Of a stretch of DNA of 7,124 nt, positions 1 to 6,802 are shown piece after piece. The position numbers and the translations under genes were made by a program. A model generated the notes under the pieces. It was not told the origin of the DNA. It saw only the letters and a program-made list of their open reading frames with translations, and searched no databases. How positions within the stretch are numbered: position 1 is the stretch's first letter; the number at the start of each line of letters is the position of its first letter. This DNA comes from JBEIUO01 sp964549785 (GTDB lineage Bacteria; Planctomycetota; Phycisphaerae; Phycisphaerales; UBA1924), in NCBI GenBank assembly GCA_964549785.1, contig CAZJXA010000175.1, positions 1-7,124 on the forward strand. Reading direction: 5' to 3'.

Positions 1-1201
1 GCTGGGCAAGCGCGAGCAATACCGGGCGCTGCGGGATTCGCTCACCGACATGCTCTACGCGCCTGTACGCCTGGCGCGCTCGGCGCTGCGTGGCGAGCGG
101 CAGCAGGCAAGCCAGGACGACAGCCAGCTCTGGGCGCTGAAGGATGTCTCGTTCGAGGTGCGGCGCGGCGAGGTGCTGGGCATCATCGGGCGCAACGGGG
201 CGGGCAAGAGCACGCTGCTCAAGATTCTCTCGCGGATCACAAAACCCTCACGCGGAAGCGTGGCATTACGCGGGCGAGTAGCAGCCCTTTTAGAAGTAGG
301 CACGGGCTTTCATCCTGAGCTCACGGGGCGCGAGAATGTCCTGCTTAATGGGTCTATTTTGGGGATGCCCCGCATAGAGACGGCACGCAAGTTCGACGAG
401 ATTGTGGCCTTCGCAGAGGTGGAGCGCTTTATCGACACGCCGGTGAAGCACTACTCAAGTGGCATGTATATGCGCTTGGCCTTTGCCGTGGCGGCGCACC
501 TCGAGCCAGATATTCTGGTTGTGGATGAGGTGCTAGCCGTGGGCGACAGCGCGTTCCAAAAAAAGTGCCTCGGACGTATGGGCGAGGTGTCCAATGAGGG
601 ACGAACCGTGCTCTTTGTAAGCCACCAGATGAACCAGATTCGCCGCCTCACTGATCGCGTGCTTTGGCTGGAGGCCGGGCAAGTACAGTCGGTGGGCACA
701 ACAAGCCAAGTCGTAAGCCAATACGAAGTAGCACTAAGCTCCGCAGGCACCGACGCGATCCGTGGTCTTCCAAGTGACCATGTCGCCGCTCGCTTTCTGC
801 GCTGGGAGCTGCTGCACGCCGAGGGTGAACCAGCGCATACCTTGAGCTCGCTTGGCCCCGTGCAGGTTGGGTTCACCCTGAAGGTAAACCAGCCGCTTGC
901 CGATGCAAGCTTTGGCGTGGCGCTCTACAGCAACGACAGTGAGCTTATTTGGGCACATGCCGCAAACGAGCTACACCTAGCACCAGGCGTCGCCCAGCTT
1001 GAGTTTGCGCTTCCGACGCTGCCTATTCGCCCCGGCGTCTACCGTTGGCTAGTGAGCCTGAGTCTGCCGGGCCGCGAGATTGATCAATGGAGCTGCGTGC
1101 CCGAGCTCATTGTTGCCACAATGCCGATGACGCACCAGATGGATGCGTGGCAGGGGATGTTGAATCTGCCCTGGACGTTTGAAGTAAGGAATGACTCGTG
1201 A
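1..1201 (+). CDS. wzt: Wzt-type polysaccharide ABC transporter ATP-binding protein with C-terminal glycan-binding domain (5' partial)
   Basis: This is the cytoplasmic ATPase that powers export of a lipid-linked polysaccharide through a two-component ABC transporter. The frame is open to the left edge: 16 codons before the ATG at 50 read as a typical Wzt N-terminus (LGKREQYRALRDSLTD), so the true start lies outside the window and only a few tens of residues are missing. Counting from the Met at 50, Walker A is GRNGAGKST (47-55), the ABC signature is YSSGMYMRLAFA (135-146), Walker B is DILVVDE (154-160), the D-loop follows at AVGD (163-166), and the H-loop His is 192. Residues about 240-380 form a separate beta-rich domain with the RPGVYRW motif (327-333), as in Wzt proteins that bind the end of their glycan substrate. 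The permease partner (Wzm) is not in the window and is expected upstream. Codon use changes sharply near 238. The family call is firm; the substrate is unknown. Confidence 0.93.
   Translation, partial: LGKREQYRALRDSLTDMLYAPVRLARSALRGERQQASQDDSQLWALKDVSFEVRRGEVLGIIGRNGAGKSTLLKILSRITKPSRGSVALRGRVAALLEVGTGFHPELTGRENVLLNGSILGMPRIETARKFDEIVAFAEVERFIDTPVKHYSSGMYMRLAFAVAAHLEPDILVVDEVLAVGDSAFQKKCLGRMGEVSNEGRTVLFVSHQMNQIRRLTDRVLWLEAGQVQSVGTTSQVVSQYEVALSSAGTDAIRGLPSDHVAARFLRWELLHAEGEPAHTLSSLGPVQVGFTLKVNQPLADASFGVALYSNDSELIWAHAANELHLAPGVAQLEFALPTLPIRPGVYRWLVSLSLPGREIDQWSCVPELIVATMPMTHQMDAWQGMLNLPWTFEVRNDS
1185..1190 (+). promoter_or_regulatory. Ribosome binding site for the GTG-started methyltransferase
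   Basis: TAAGGA lies 7 bases before the GTG at 1198, inside the end of the ATPase gene. It supports GTG as the start. The nearby ATG at 1191 is in another frame and meets a stop after seven codons. Confidence 0.6.
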
Positions 1202-2001
1202 GCGTAACCCCTAGCTGGATTTTCGATGCGCCGCACTATCAGGCGATGACACAGGCCCGTCTGATGTTCATCAAACAGTTTCTCCCAGAGCTTATCCGTA
1301 GCAAGCAGCTGCGCACGGCCCTTGACACAGGCTGTGGCGTGGGTGAGTTTTCAGGCTTTTTGTCCGACATGGGTCTGGCCGTCACTGGCGTTGACAGCCG
1401 GGCGACAAATATTGCGGAGGCTCAACGGCGCTACCCAAACTTGCCCTTCGCAACCTACGATATTGAGGGCGCAGAGATTGGCCGACTAGGCACGTTTGAT
1501 CTCGTGCTCTGCCTCGGGTTGCTCTACCATCTGGAAAACCCGATGGCAGCCCTGCGCAACCTTCACATGCTCACCAGCGGTGTGCTGCTGATCGAGTCGA
1601 TGATCCACCCACGTGCTACGCTCACACTTGAGCTTGTCGAGGAGGGAACGCTGGAAGATCAGAGCATGCGCTCTGTGGCGCTGGTGCCCTCAGAACCTAG
1701 CTTCATCAAGCTGCTCTACCGCGTTGGGTTCTCCTATGTGTATAGCTTCCGCCAACTGCCGGATCACGAGCAGTTCCGGGTCACACGCACCAGTCGGCGC
1801 CGGCGTACGTTCCTGATCGCCTCACACGCTCCGCTTATGCTTGCAGCGTGCGTCCTGGAGCCAAACCCGCCATCCACCGGCTACTGGCAGCGACCGTACT
1901 CGGCGCGCATCTTCTGGCTTCAGCAGCGGCTCACACGCGTGTTTCGGGCCGGACAAACTCGCCTCTTCCAGCTCCTCGGCAAAGGAAGGGTTTCTGGGTA
2001 A
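1198..2001 (+). CDS. Class I SAM-dependent methyltransferase
   Basis: A 267-residue soluble methyltransferase that probably O-methylates a sugar of the glycan made by this locus. The Rossmann-type SAM site is clear: motif I is ALDTGCGVGEF (41-51), the acidic residue ending strand 2 is D66 in GVDSR, and motif IV is FDLVLCLGLLYHLENP (100-115). The LYHLENP segment and the later PSEPSFIKLLYRVGF stretch resemble CmoB/DUF1698-like methyltransferases, but the protein is too short to be CmoB and its context is glycan synthesis. The last 65 residues are rich in Arg (SRRRRTF and after) and have no motif I recognise. The GTG start overlaps the ATPase stop by four bases (GTGA), which implies translational coupling. 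An in-frame ATG at 1246 is a weaker alternative start. The methyltransferase fold is near certain; the acceptor is inferred from neighbours only. Confidence 0.88.
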   Translation: MSVTPSWIFDAPHYQAMTQARLMFIKQFLPELIRSKQLRTALDTGCGVGEFSGFLSDMGLAVTGVDSRATNIAEAQRRYPNLPFATYDIEGAEIGRLGTFDLVLCLGLLYHLENPMAALRNLHMLTSGVLLIESMIHPRATLTLELVEEGTLEDQSMRSVALVPSEPSFIKLLYRVGFSYVYSFRQLPDHEQFRVTRTSRRRRTFLIASHAPLMLAACVLEPNPPSTGYWQRPYSARIFWLQQRLTRVFRAGQTRLFQLLGKGRVSG

Positions 2002-2979
2002 ATGGAAGCGTTTAGCCGTTACATTTCGTTGCAAAAGCAACGTGCCTGGCTCAGCAGAGGCTGGGCCCACGTTCGCAACGGCACATGGCCCGCACGGGCA
2101 GCGTGGGAACTGCACCGGCTTGCCGAGCAGAGGCGCGCGCTGCGCTGGCAGATACGCAGCCGCAGGGGTACTACGGTGAAGGTAATGCTCCAGCCCGGTG
2201 TTCGGCTGCGGCTCTTCACCGACAGCGAGCTTTCGCGGCTGATCTATGTCTCCGGGTTTGAGCGCGTGGAGCGGCAGTTCGTGAACGCCTTGCTGCGACC
2301 CGGCGACATCTTTGTGGACGTTGGTGCCAATATCGGCCTCTTCAGCATGATCGCGGCCCGGCTCGTTGCCCCTGACGGGCGCGTGTATGCCTTCGAGCCT
2401 ACAGCGCGCACCTACCACCGACTCTGCGGCAATGTGGCCCTGAACCGCGCTCAGGCGATCATCTCCACGCACCAGCTAGCCCTCTCTGCCACGGCGGCCA
2501 CCCTGGAGCTTAAGCTTGCCGCAGCTGGGATGGACGCCTGGAACTCGTTTGGGGAGCCAAGCGTGGGCGGCGCCTGCCAGAGCAGCCCCGTGGAAGCTGT
2601 AGCCTGGGACGATTTTGCCCAGCAACACGGCCTGGTTGGTAAGGTTGCGCTAATGAAGATCGACGTGGAGGGCTGGGAGAGCCAGGTGCTCGCAGGCGGC
2701 GCCACGACACTCGCCAGGCCCGACGCTCCAACGCTCCTGATCGAGTTTACTGATGATGCGGCACTTCGGGCGGGTACAACCTGCGCCAGCCTCTACGCCC
2801 AACTCGTGGGGCTTGGCTACCGCATGTTCACATACAACCCGCAGCGACGCTGTCTGGTGCCCGATCCGCTACGCGCCAGCTATCCGTACGTGAATCTTGT
2901 TGCGGCCAAAGTGCCCGCCGCTGTTGAGGCGCGGCTGCTTGCGGCCCGCCCTCAGGCGCCCGGCAGCAAATGCAACTAG
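2002..2979 (+). CDS. FkbM family methyltransferase (first copy)
   Basis: A 325-residue SAM-dependent O-methyltransferase of the FkbM family, whose members methylate hydroxyl groups on sugars or polyketides. The SAM motif is FVDVGANIGLFS (104-115), followed by YAFEP (129-133) and the FkbM hallmark KIDVEGWE (219-226) with LIEF (246-249) closing the core. Residues 1-60 form an extension rich in Arg and Trp that is not part of the core domain; it has no signal peptide or membrane segment. The ATG at 2002 directly follows the TAA of the previous gene, and a purine-rich AAAGGAAGGG at 1981-1990 can serve as its binding site, so translation is probably coupled. The family is clear. The target hydroxyl and sugar cannot be read from sequence. 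It differs markedly from the second FkbM gene at 5024, so it is not a recent duplicate. Confidence 0.92.
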   Translation: MEAFSRYISLQKQRAWLSRGWAHVRNGTWPARAAWELHRLAEQRRALRWQIRSRRGTTVKVMLQPGVRLRLFTDSELSRLIYVSGFERVERQFVNALLRPGDIFVDVGANIGLFSMIAARLVAPDGRVYAFEPTARTYHRLCGNVALNRAQAIISTHQLALSATAATLELKLAAAGMDAWNSFGEPSVGGACQSSPVEAVAWDDFAQQHGLVGKVALMKIDVEGWESQVLAGGATTLARPDAPTLLIEFTDDAALRAGTTCASLYAQLVGLGYRMFTYNPQRRCLVPDPLRASYPYVNLVAAKVPAAVEARLLAARPQAPGSKCN

Positions 2980-2985
2980 GGCGAG
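2978..2985 (+). promoter_or_regulatory. Weak ribosome binding site deciding the first GT2 start
   Basis: AGGGCGAG sits 5 to 9 bases before the ATG at 2991. The other in-frame ATG, at 2970, is preceded by a GC-rich stretch without a purine-rich site, so 2991 is preferred. Confidence 0.4.
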
Positions 2986-2990
2986 AAAAC

Positions 2991-4004
2991 ATGCATACCG
3001 CGCAGCTTCAACCCTTGCCCCCAGCGCCGCCAGGCCGCAGCGGCTGGCCGTGGACGGCGCCCCCGGTCGCAGAGCCGCAGCAGGCCGACACAGCGCTCCC
3101 GCGCATCAGCATTGTCACGCCGTCCTACAACCAGGGCCAGTTTCTAGAGGAGGCGATCCGCTCGGTGCTGCTTCAGGGCTACCCCAACCTGGAGTATCAC
3201 ATCCTCGACGGCGGCAGCAGCGACGAGAGCGTGGCGATTATCCGCCGCTACGCTCCTTGGCTCGCCTTCTGGGTGAGCGAGCCGGATGGTGGACAGAGCG
3301 CGGCGATCAACAAGGGCTTCGCGCTGGCCACCGGTGAAATCCTCTGCTGGCTTAACTCGGACGACATCCTGCTGCCTGGGGCGCTATGGGCTATGGGTGC
3401 CTTTTTTGCGGCTAATCCAGAGGCCCTGCTCGTAAGCGGGCAAGCCATTTGGCGCGACAGCGCCGGTCGTCACATCGCCGACCACGTCATCACTGTGCAT
3501 GCATTACGAGATCTGCTACGCTACCACCAGGGACGCTTTCTCGCACAGCCCGCCGTGTTCATGCGCCGCGAGCTCGTACAGCGGACCGGCCCGCTCGACG
3601 AAACCCTAACCTACACAATGGACCTCGACCTCTGGCTACGGGCGGGGTTAATAATCGGCCCTGAAAAGCCCTTACCGACCCTCCCACTGCCGATCGCCGC
3701 CTTGACTGCCCACGATTTGCAGAAGACAACGACCGGGGGCGATAAGGTGCGTCGCGAGGTAGAACGTAGCGTCATGCGCTATGCTGGGCTCTATAGCATC
3801 GGACCCGCTGCCCTGCTGCTGCTCCAAGCACAGCTACTCCAGTTTCGGGCTTATGCCCTGTTGGCCGAGTACGACCCAGGCTCGTGGGCTCACACGCCAG
3901 CGAACCTGGCGCGGGCAACCCGTATCTGGGCGCGCCGGCTACCGGCCTTTTTGCTGACCCCCTTCTATGGAAAGTTTGCGGTGCGATGTCTACTATGTCG
4001 ATAA
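2991..4004 (+). CDS. Glycosyltransferase family 2 (GT-A fold)
   Basis: A 337-residue nucleotide-sugar-dependent glycosyltransferase, probably cytoplasmic, that adds one sugar to the growing glycan. After a Pro-rich lead containing RSGWPWT (about 17-23), the GT-A core begins at ISIVTPSYNQGQF (39-51) and continues with LDGGSSDES (72-80), EPDGGQSAAINKG (97-109) and the metal-binding NSDD (122-125). Acceptor-side motifs are AQPAVFMRR (185-193), TYTMDLDLWLR (207-217) and AHDLQKTT (240-247). This set defines a common GT2 subgroup in which GWPW and QKT motifs recur. No transmembrane helix is convincing; the Leu-rich run near 273-284 looks like a buried helix. An alternative start at 2970 would add seven residues and overlap the FkbM gene by ten bases. 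The 3' end overlaps the next gene by 19 bases. Donor and acceptor are unknown. Confidence 0.92.
   Translation: MHTAQLQPLPPAPPGRSGWPWTAPPVAEPQQADTALPRISIVTPSYNQGQFLEEAIRSVLLQGYPNLEYHILDGGSSDESVAIIRRYAPWLAFWVSEPDGGQSAAINKGFALATGEILCWLNSDDILLPGALWAMGAFFAANPEALLVSGQAIWRDSAGRHIADHVITVHALRDLLRYHQGRFLAQPAVFMRRELVQRTGPLDETLTYTMDLDLWLRAGLIIGPEKPLPTLPLPIAALTAHDLQKTTTGGDKVRREVERSVMRYAGLYSIGPAALLLLQAQLLQFRAYALLAEYDPGSWAHTPANLARATRIWARRLPAFLLTPFYGKFAVRCLLCR
3969..3974 (+). promoter_or_regulatory. Ribosome binding site for the second GT2 gene
   Basis: GGAAAG lies 11 bases before the ATG at 3986, a slightly long spacing. It supports 3986 over the ATG at 3995 and over far-upstream GTG 3884, which would add 34 residues lacking family similarity and lie deep in the previous gene. 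Confidence 0.4.
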
Positions 4005-5005
4005 CATCTGCTACACCCGCTGAGGCCAAACAGACCGCCGAGCCACTGCCGGTCTCGGTGATTGTCCCCACGCTGAACCGGGGAGATTATCTGCTGGGCA
4101 CCCTGCGCGACCTAGTCCGCCAGAACCCGCCGCCCCGCGAAATCATCGTGGTCGATCAGACACCCCACTACGCGCTAGCCATCGAGACAGCGCTTCGGGA
4201 GCTGGTTGACCAGCACGGCATTATCTACGAGCGCATCAACCGACGTGGCGCGTCCGTGGCGCGCAACCACGGTATTGCACTTGCTCAGGGCGAGATCCTA
4301 CTTTTTGTCGATGACGATATCGAGGCGCCAGAAACCTTATGCGCCGTCCACTACAGCCATTATGGAGGCTCGTCGGCCTATGACGGCGTCGCCGGCCCAA
4401 TGCTGAGCCCGACACAAGCGCCGACGATGGAACTTCCAAAGGAATATTTCTGGCCCCACGTTGGGTGGATGTTCGCGCCTCTCGACTACGGGCTTGCGCT
4501 CGACAATTTCATCCTACCCACCTGCAATATGTCAATCCGCCGCTCAATCGCCCTTGCCATAGGCGGGTTTGACGAAAATTTGACCCGCCTGGAGGACTCT
4601 GATTTCTCCTGGCGCGCTCACGCTGCTGGCGCCAGAGTGACCTACGCACCGGCGGCGTGGGTCATCCATCTGCTGGCCCCGACCGGGGCGGCGCGCTGGG
4701 TATTCAAGCCAATTAATGACTACGTTATTAGCCGCCGCGACGCCTGGTACGAGTGGTTTTACCTCTTGCTTGCCTCAGGCGGCCTCCTCAAAGGATGGCG
4801 CTTTTTTGGGTACTGGTTTCGCCGCCATATTACGCGCAAAGTGCTTCTACAGCGACCACACTATCTGCTCCTAGCGCTGACTGAGGTGCTGATAGGCTAC
4901 CTGGCCGCACGTCAGCGCCTGGCCAGCGGTCGAGCCACAAGGTCTGATTTCCGAGCGCTTTCAACCCATGGGGCGCCCTCCGAAGAGCGATGTTCACCAA
5001 CGTAG
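3986..5005 (+). CDS. Glycosyltransferase family 2 with VDQ-type donor motif and aromatic C-terminus
   Basis: A 339-residue GT2 enzyme likely to transfer a sugar in the cytoplasm or at the inner membrane face. The core starts at VSVIVPTLNRGDYL (23-36). The donor-site motif reads VVDQTP (55-60) rather than the usual DDGS, a variant known in a GT2 subgroup. RGASVARNHGI (87-97) precedes the metal-binding FVDDDIE (107-113). Acceptor-side motifs are PTCNMSIRR (178-186), GGFDE (193-197) and the catalytic-type RLEDSDFSWRAHAAG (201-215), with a conserved-looking H228. Residues about 253-306 are rich in Trp, Tyr, Phe and Leu, broken by Arg and Lys, which suggests membrane-surface contact more than a true transmembrane helix. 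The last 25 residues look disordered. The gene overlaps its upstream neighbour by 19 bases in another frame. Sugar specificity cannot be assigned. Confidence 0.9.
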   Translation: MSTMSITSATPAEAKQTAEPLPVSVIVPTLNRGDYLLGTLRDLVRQNPPPREIIVVDQTPHYALAIETALRELVDQHGIIYERINRRGASVARNHGIALAQGEILLFVDDDIEAPETLCAVHYSHYGGSSAYDGVAGPMLSPTQAPTMELPKEYFWPHVGWMFAPLDYGLALDNFILPTCNMSIRRSIALAIGGFDENLTRLEDSDFSWRAHAAGARVTYAPAAWVIHLLAPTGAARWVFKPINDYVISRRDAWYEWFYLLLASGGLLKGWRFFGYWFRRHITRKVLLQRPHYLLLALTEVLIGYLAARQRLASGRATRSDFRALSTHGAPSEERCSPT

Positions 5006-5023
5006 AGGGGCGCTGATCACATC

Positions 5024-5836
5024 ATGCGTGTGCAACCACCTTCAATCTCGCGTCTGCTCCGCGCCTATCACCTTGGCCCGGATCACCCGATGAAGATTCG
5101 GCTCTGGACGCTTTTGCGCCGAGCGACAGGCTATCCCCGCCTAACCATCCCCTACGCCGGCTCGGGTTGGATCAGCCTGGACGAGCGCGACTACCTGCAG
5201 CGCGAGATTTACGTCCATGGTGCGTATGAGCCTGAGGTGTGGAAGGCCCTTGCCGCCCAGCTAGAGCCGAGTGATCTGCTCTGGGACGTAGGCGCCCACG
5301 TTGGTGCGGTCTCCGTCCGCGCACTGCTCGACCCGCGCGTACGCGCATGTCACGCCTTCGAGCCTGACCCTGTACAGGCTGAGGCTCTAGCTATAAACCT
5401 GGCCTTGAACGGAAACCACGGCATTTTGCACCGCATAGCCCTAAGTGATCGCAGCGAGACACGTATGCTCTACCATGGACCACGCACCAACATTGGCCTC
5501 TCATCGCTGGCTGAAAGCACAACAGACAGCGTGTTTAGTGTGCCCTGTCGCTCTGGTGACGAGCTTGTGTTTGATGATGGCATGAGCGCGCCCGATCTCC
5601 TCAAGATCGATGTGGAGGGCTGGGAGCTACGAGTTCTGCAAGGGATGGAACGCATGCTCCGCGAGCGACCCCCGCGAGCCATTGTCTTTGAATGGGCGGT
5701 AGACGAGGCAGGCATACCGCACGACAATGCGCCGGTCACTTACCTTGGCGGCTTTGGCTATCAGGTGCAAAGGATTATTCGTCCAGACCAGCATATTGAA
5801 GCACGCGAAAACTTTATTGCGCTGCGCCGGGCATAG
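5024..5836 (+). CDS. FkbM family methyltransferase (second copy)
   Basis: A 270-residue FkbM-family SAM-dependent methyltransferase, near the usual size for the family and without the long basic extension seen in the copy at 2002. Visible motifs are YVHGAYEPEVWKAL (63-76) leading into the core, the SAM loop WDVGAHVGAVS (87-97), AFEPDP (111-116), the hallmark KIDVEGWE (194-201), VFEW (221-224) and the terminal ENFIALRR (262-269), which is a typical FkbM ending. The SAM loop has His (92) where many FkbM proteins, including the neighbour, have Asn. The gene starts 18 bases after the preceding stop; AGGGG at 5006-5010 is the only binding-site candidate, at a long spacing of 13 bases. A later in-frame ATG at 5090 lacks a better site. 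Lying between two GT2 genes, it probably methylates a sugar placed by one of them; this is inference. Confidence 0.92.
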   Translation: MRVQPPSISRLLRAYHLGPDHPMKIRLWTLLRRATGYPRLTIPYAGSGWISLDERDYLQREIYVHGAYEPEVWKALAAQLEPSDLLWDVGAHVGAVSVRALLDPRVRACHAFEPDPVQAEALAINLALNGNHGILHRIALSDRSETRMLYHGPRTNIGLSSLAESTTDSVFSVPCRSGDELVFDDGMSAPDLLKIDVEGWELRVLQGMERMLRERPPRAIVFEWAVDEAGIPHDNAPVTYLGGFGYQVQRIIRPDQHIEARENFIALRRA

Positions 5837-5839
5837 TCC

Positions 5840-6793
5840 ATGCCGCCAACTATCAGTGTGCTCATCACATACTACAACGAGCGCGAGCTACTGACCGAGT
5901 GTCTGCGCTCACTGCTTGAGCAGGGGCCAGCCCCCGAAGAGATCATAATCTACGATGACGCCTCGTACTATCCTGCCAGTAATTATGTCCAGATTGATGT
6001 GCCAGTGCGTATTATTCGAGGTGCAACTACTATCCGTCCGGCCTGCGGGCGGAACCTGCTGCTACGTGAAGCACGCTTCGACTACGTGCATTTTCACGAC
6101 ACCGACGATCTGTTTTTATCAGGCTGGCTTCCACAAGTTACTAACAAAATTAGGACAACAGCTGCCGACCTGGTATTGACGGAAGTATCTACCTTCAGTG
6201 AGGGACGGCTAGTCTCCGAACGAGTACTGGGCCTGGACAGAATCAGAGCGACGGACGATTTGGTGGAGTTCGCGCTCCAGGGCGCCATACTCACATCATC
6301 AGGTGTCATTCTGCGAAAGGCAGCCCTCACTATCGGGGGCTTCCGCGAGACACTGCATCAGGCTGAAGATTTCGATTTTTATGTGCGCCTCGCAGCATCG
6401 GGCGTTACAGCTGCGGTGCTCACCGAACCTATCATACGGAAGGAGAACCGTGCTGATAGCTATAGTAGCCGTGAGCAGGGCGTCGTGTGGGCCAGCGTGG
6501 TTGACGCCGTGCGCCAACTTGCGGACGAACTGCCGGCTCGTTACCGCAGCAACCTCGCCGACAAGGCCGCCTATGCTGGCTCACAGCTGTTTAAGCTTGG
6601 CGCACGCCACACGGCTAGCGAGGCATTTCAACTGGCCCGTCATCTTGGGCCGCCCACCTATGCCAGGCAGCGCCGCAGTTACAGGCTGTTGGCGAGCGCT
6701 CTCGGGCCAGAGGCTGCCGAGTGGATCAGCCTGGGCTACCGTCGCCTGCTCCCTGAGCCTCTGCGCCGGGCGCTTGTGCAGCGCGGCCTGTAG
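5840..6793 (+). CDS. Glycosyltransferase family 2 with helical C-terminal region
   Basis: A 317-residue GT2 enzyme. The core begins at the extreme N-terminus with TISVLITYYNERELL (4-18), followed by the donor motif IIYDDAS (36-42), CGRNLLLREA (69-78) and the metal-binding HDTDD (86-90). The acceptor side shows GVILRKAAL (155-163), GGFRE (166-170) and QAEDFDFYVRLAASG (174-188). The spacer between the first motif and the DTDD box is short, so the nucleotide-binding half is compact. Residues about 212-317 are predicted by eye to be mostly alpha-helical and Arg/Leu/Ala-rich, without membrane segments; such tails follow GT2 domains in many polysaccharide enzymes. The gene starts three bases after the FkbM stop with no good binding site, so it probably relies on translational coupling. 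Its first 500 bases use more A- or T-ending codons than neighbouring genes, which may indicate separate acquisition. Substrates are unknown. Confidence 0.9.
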   Translation: MPPTISVLITYYNERELLTECLRSLLEQGPAPEEIIIYDDASYYPASNYVQIDVPVRIIRGATTIRPACGRNLLLREARFDYVHFHDTDDLFLSGWLPQVTNKIRTTAADLVLTEVSTFSEGRLVSERVLGLDRIRATDDLVEFALQGAILTSSGVILRKAALTIGGFRETLHQAEDFDFYVRLAASGVTAAVLTEPIIRKENRADSYSSREQGVVWASVVDAVRQLADELPARYRSNLADKAAYAGSQLFKLGARHTASEAFQLARHLGPPTYARQRRSYRLLASALGPEAAEWISLGYRRLLPEPLRRALVQRGL

Positions 6794-6794
6794 C

Positions 6795-6798
6795 GAGG
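6795..6798 (+). promoter_or_regulatory. Ribosome binding site for the last GT2 gene
   Basis: GAGG sits four bases before the ATG at 6803, in the nine-base gap after the preceding stop. Short but in a usable position. Confidence 0.4.
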
Positions 6799-6802
6799 CA
6801 GT

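Noticed and set aside
451..876. Minus-strand open frame opposite the ATPase gene
   Set aside because: The opposite strand encodes the ABC signature, Walker B and H-loop in order, so this frame is a shadow.
1822..2472. Long open frame on the minus strand (216 codons)
   Set aside because: It lies opposite two solid genes with full methyltransferase motifs, crosses their junction, and its translation shows no recognisable domain. Such frames are common by chance in GC-rich coding DNA.
2656..2679. 24-base stretch matching 5603-5626 at 23 positions
   Set aside because: Both encode the FkbM hallmark KIDVEGWE with similar codon choice. A 12-base match at the FEP motif (2389-2400 and 5354-5365) has the same cause. 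The rest of the genes differ, so this is not a repeat element or recent duplication.
2897..3337. Plus-strand open frame of 146 codons in another frame
   Set aside because: It overlaps the FkbM end and the GT2 core. The Arg/Ala/Pro-rich product is what a shifted reading of GC-rich coding sequence gives.
3884..3985. Upstream GTG extension of the second GT2 gene
   Set aside because: It would add 34 residues wholly inside the preceding gene, with no family similarity. The ATG at 3986 with GGAAAG upstream is a better start.
5006..5023. Possible terminator or promoter in the largest gap
   Set aside because: The 18 bases contain no stem-loop with a T run and no room for a promoter; a binding site for the next gene is the only content I can support.
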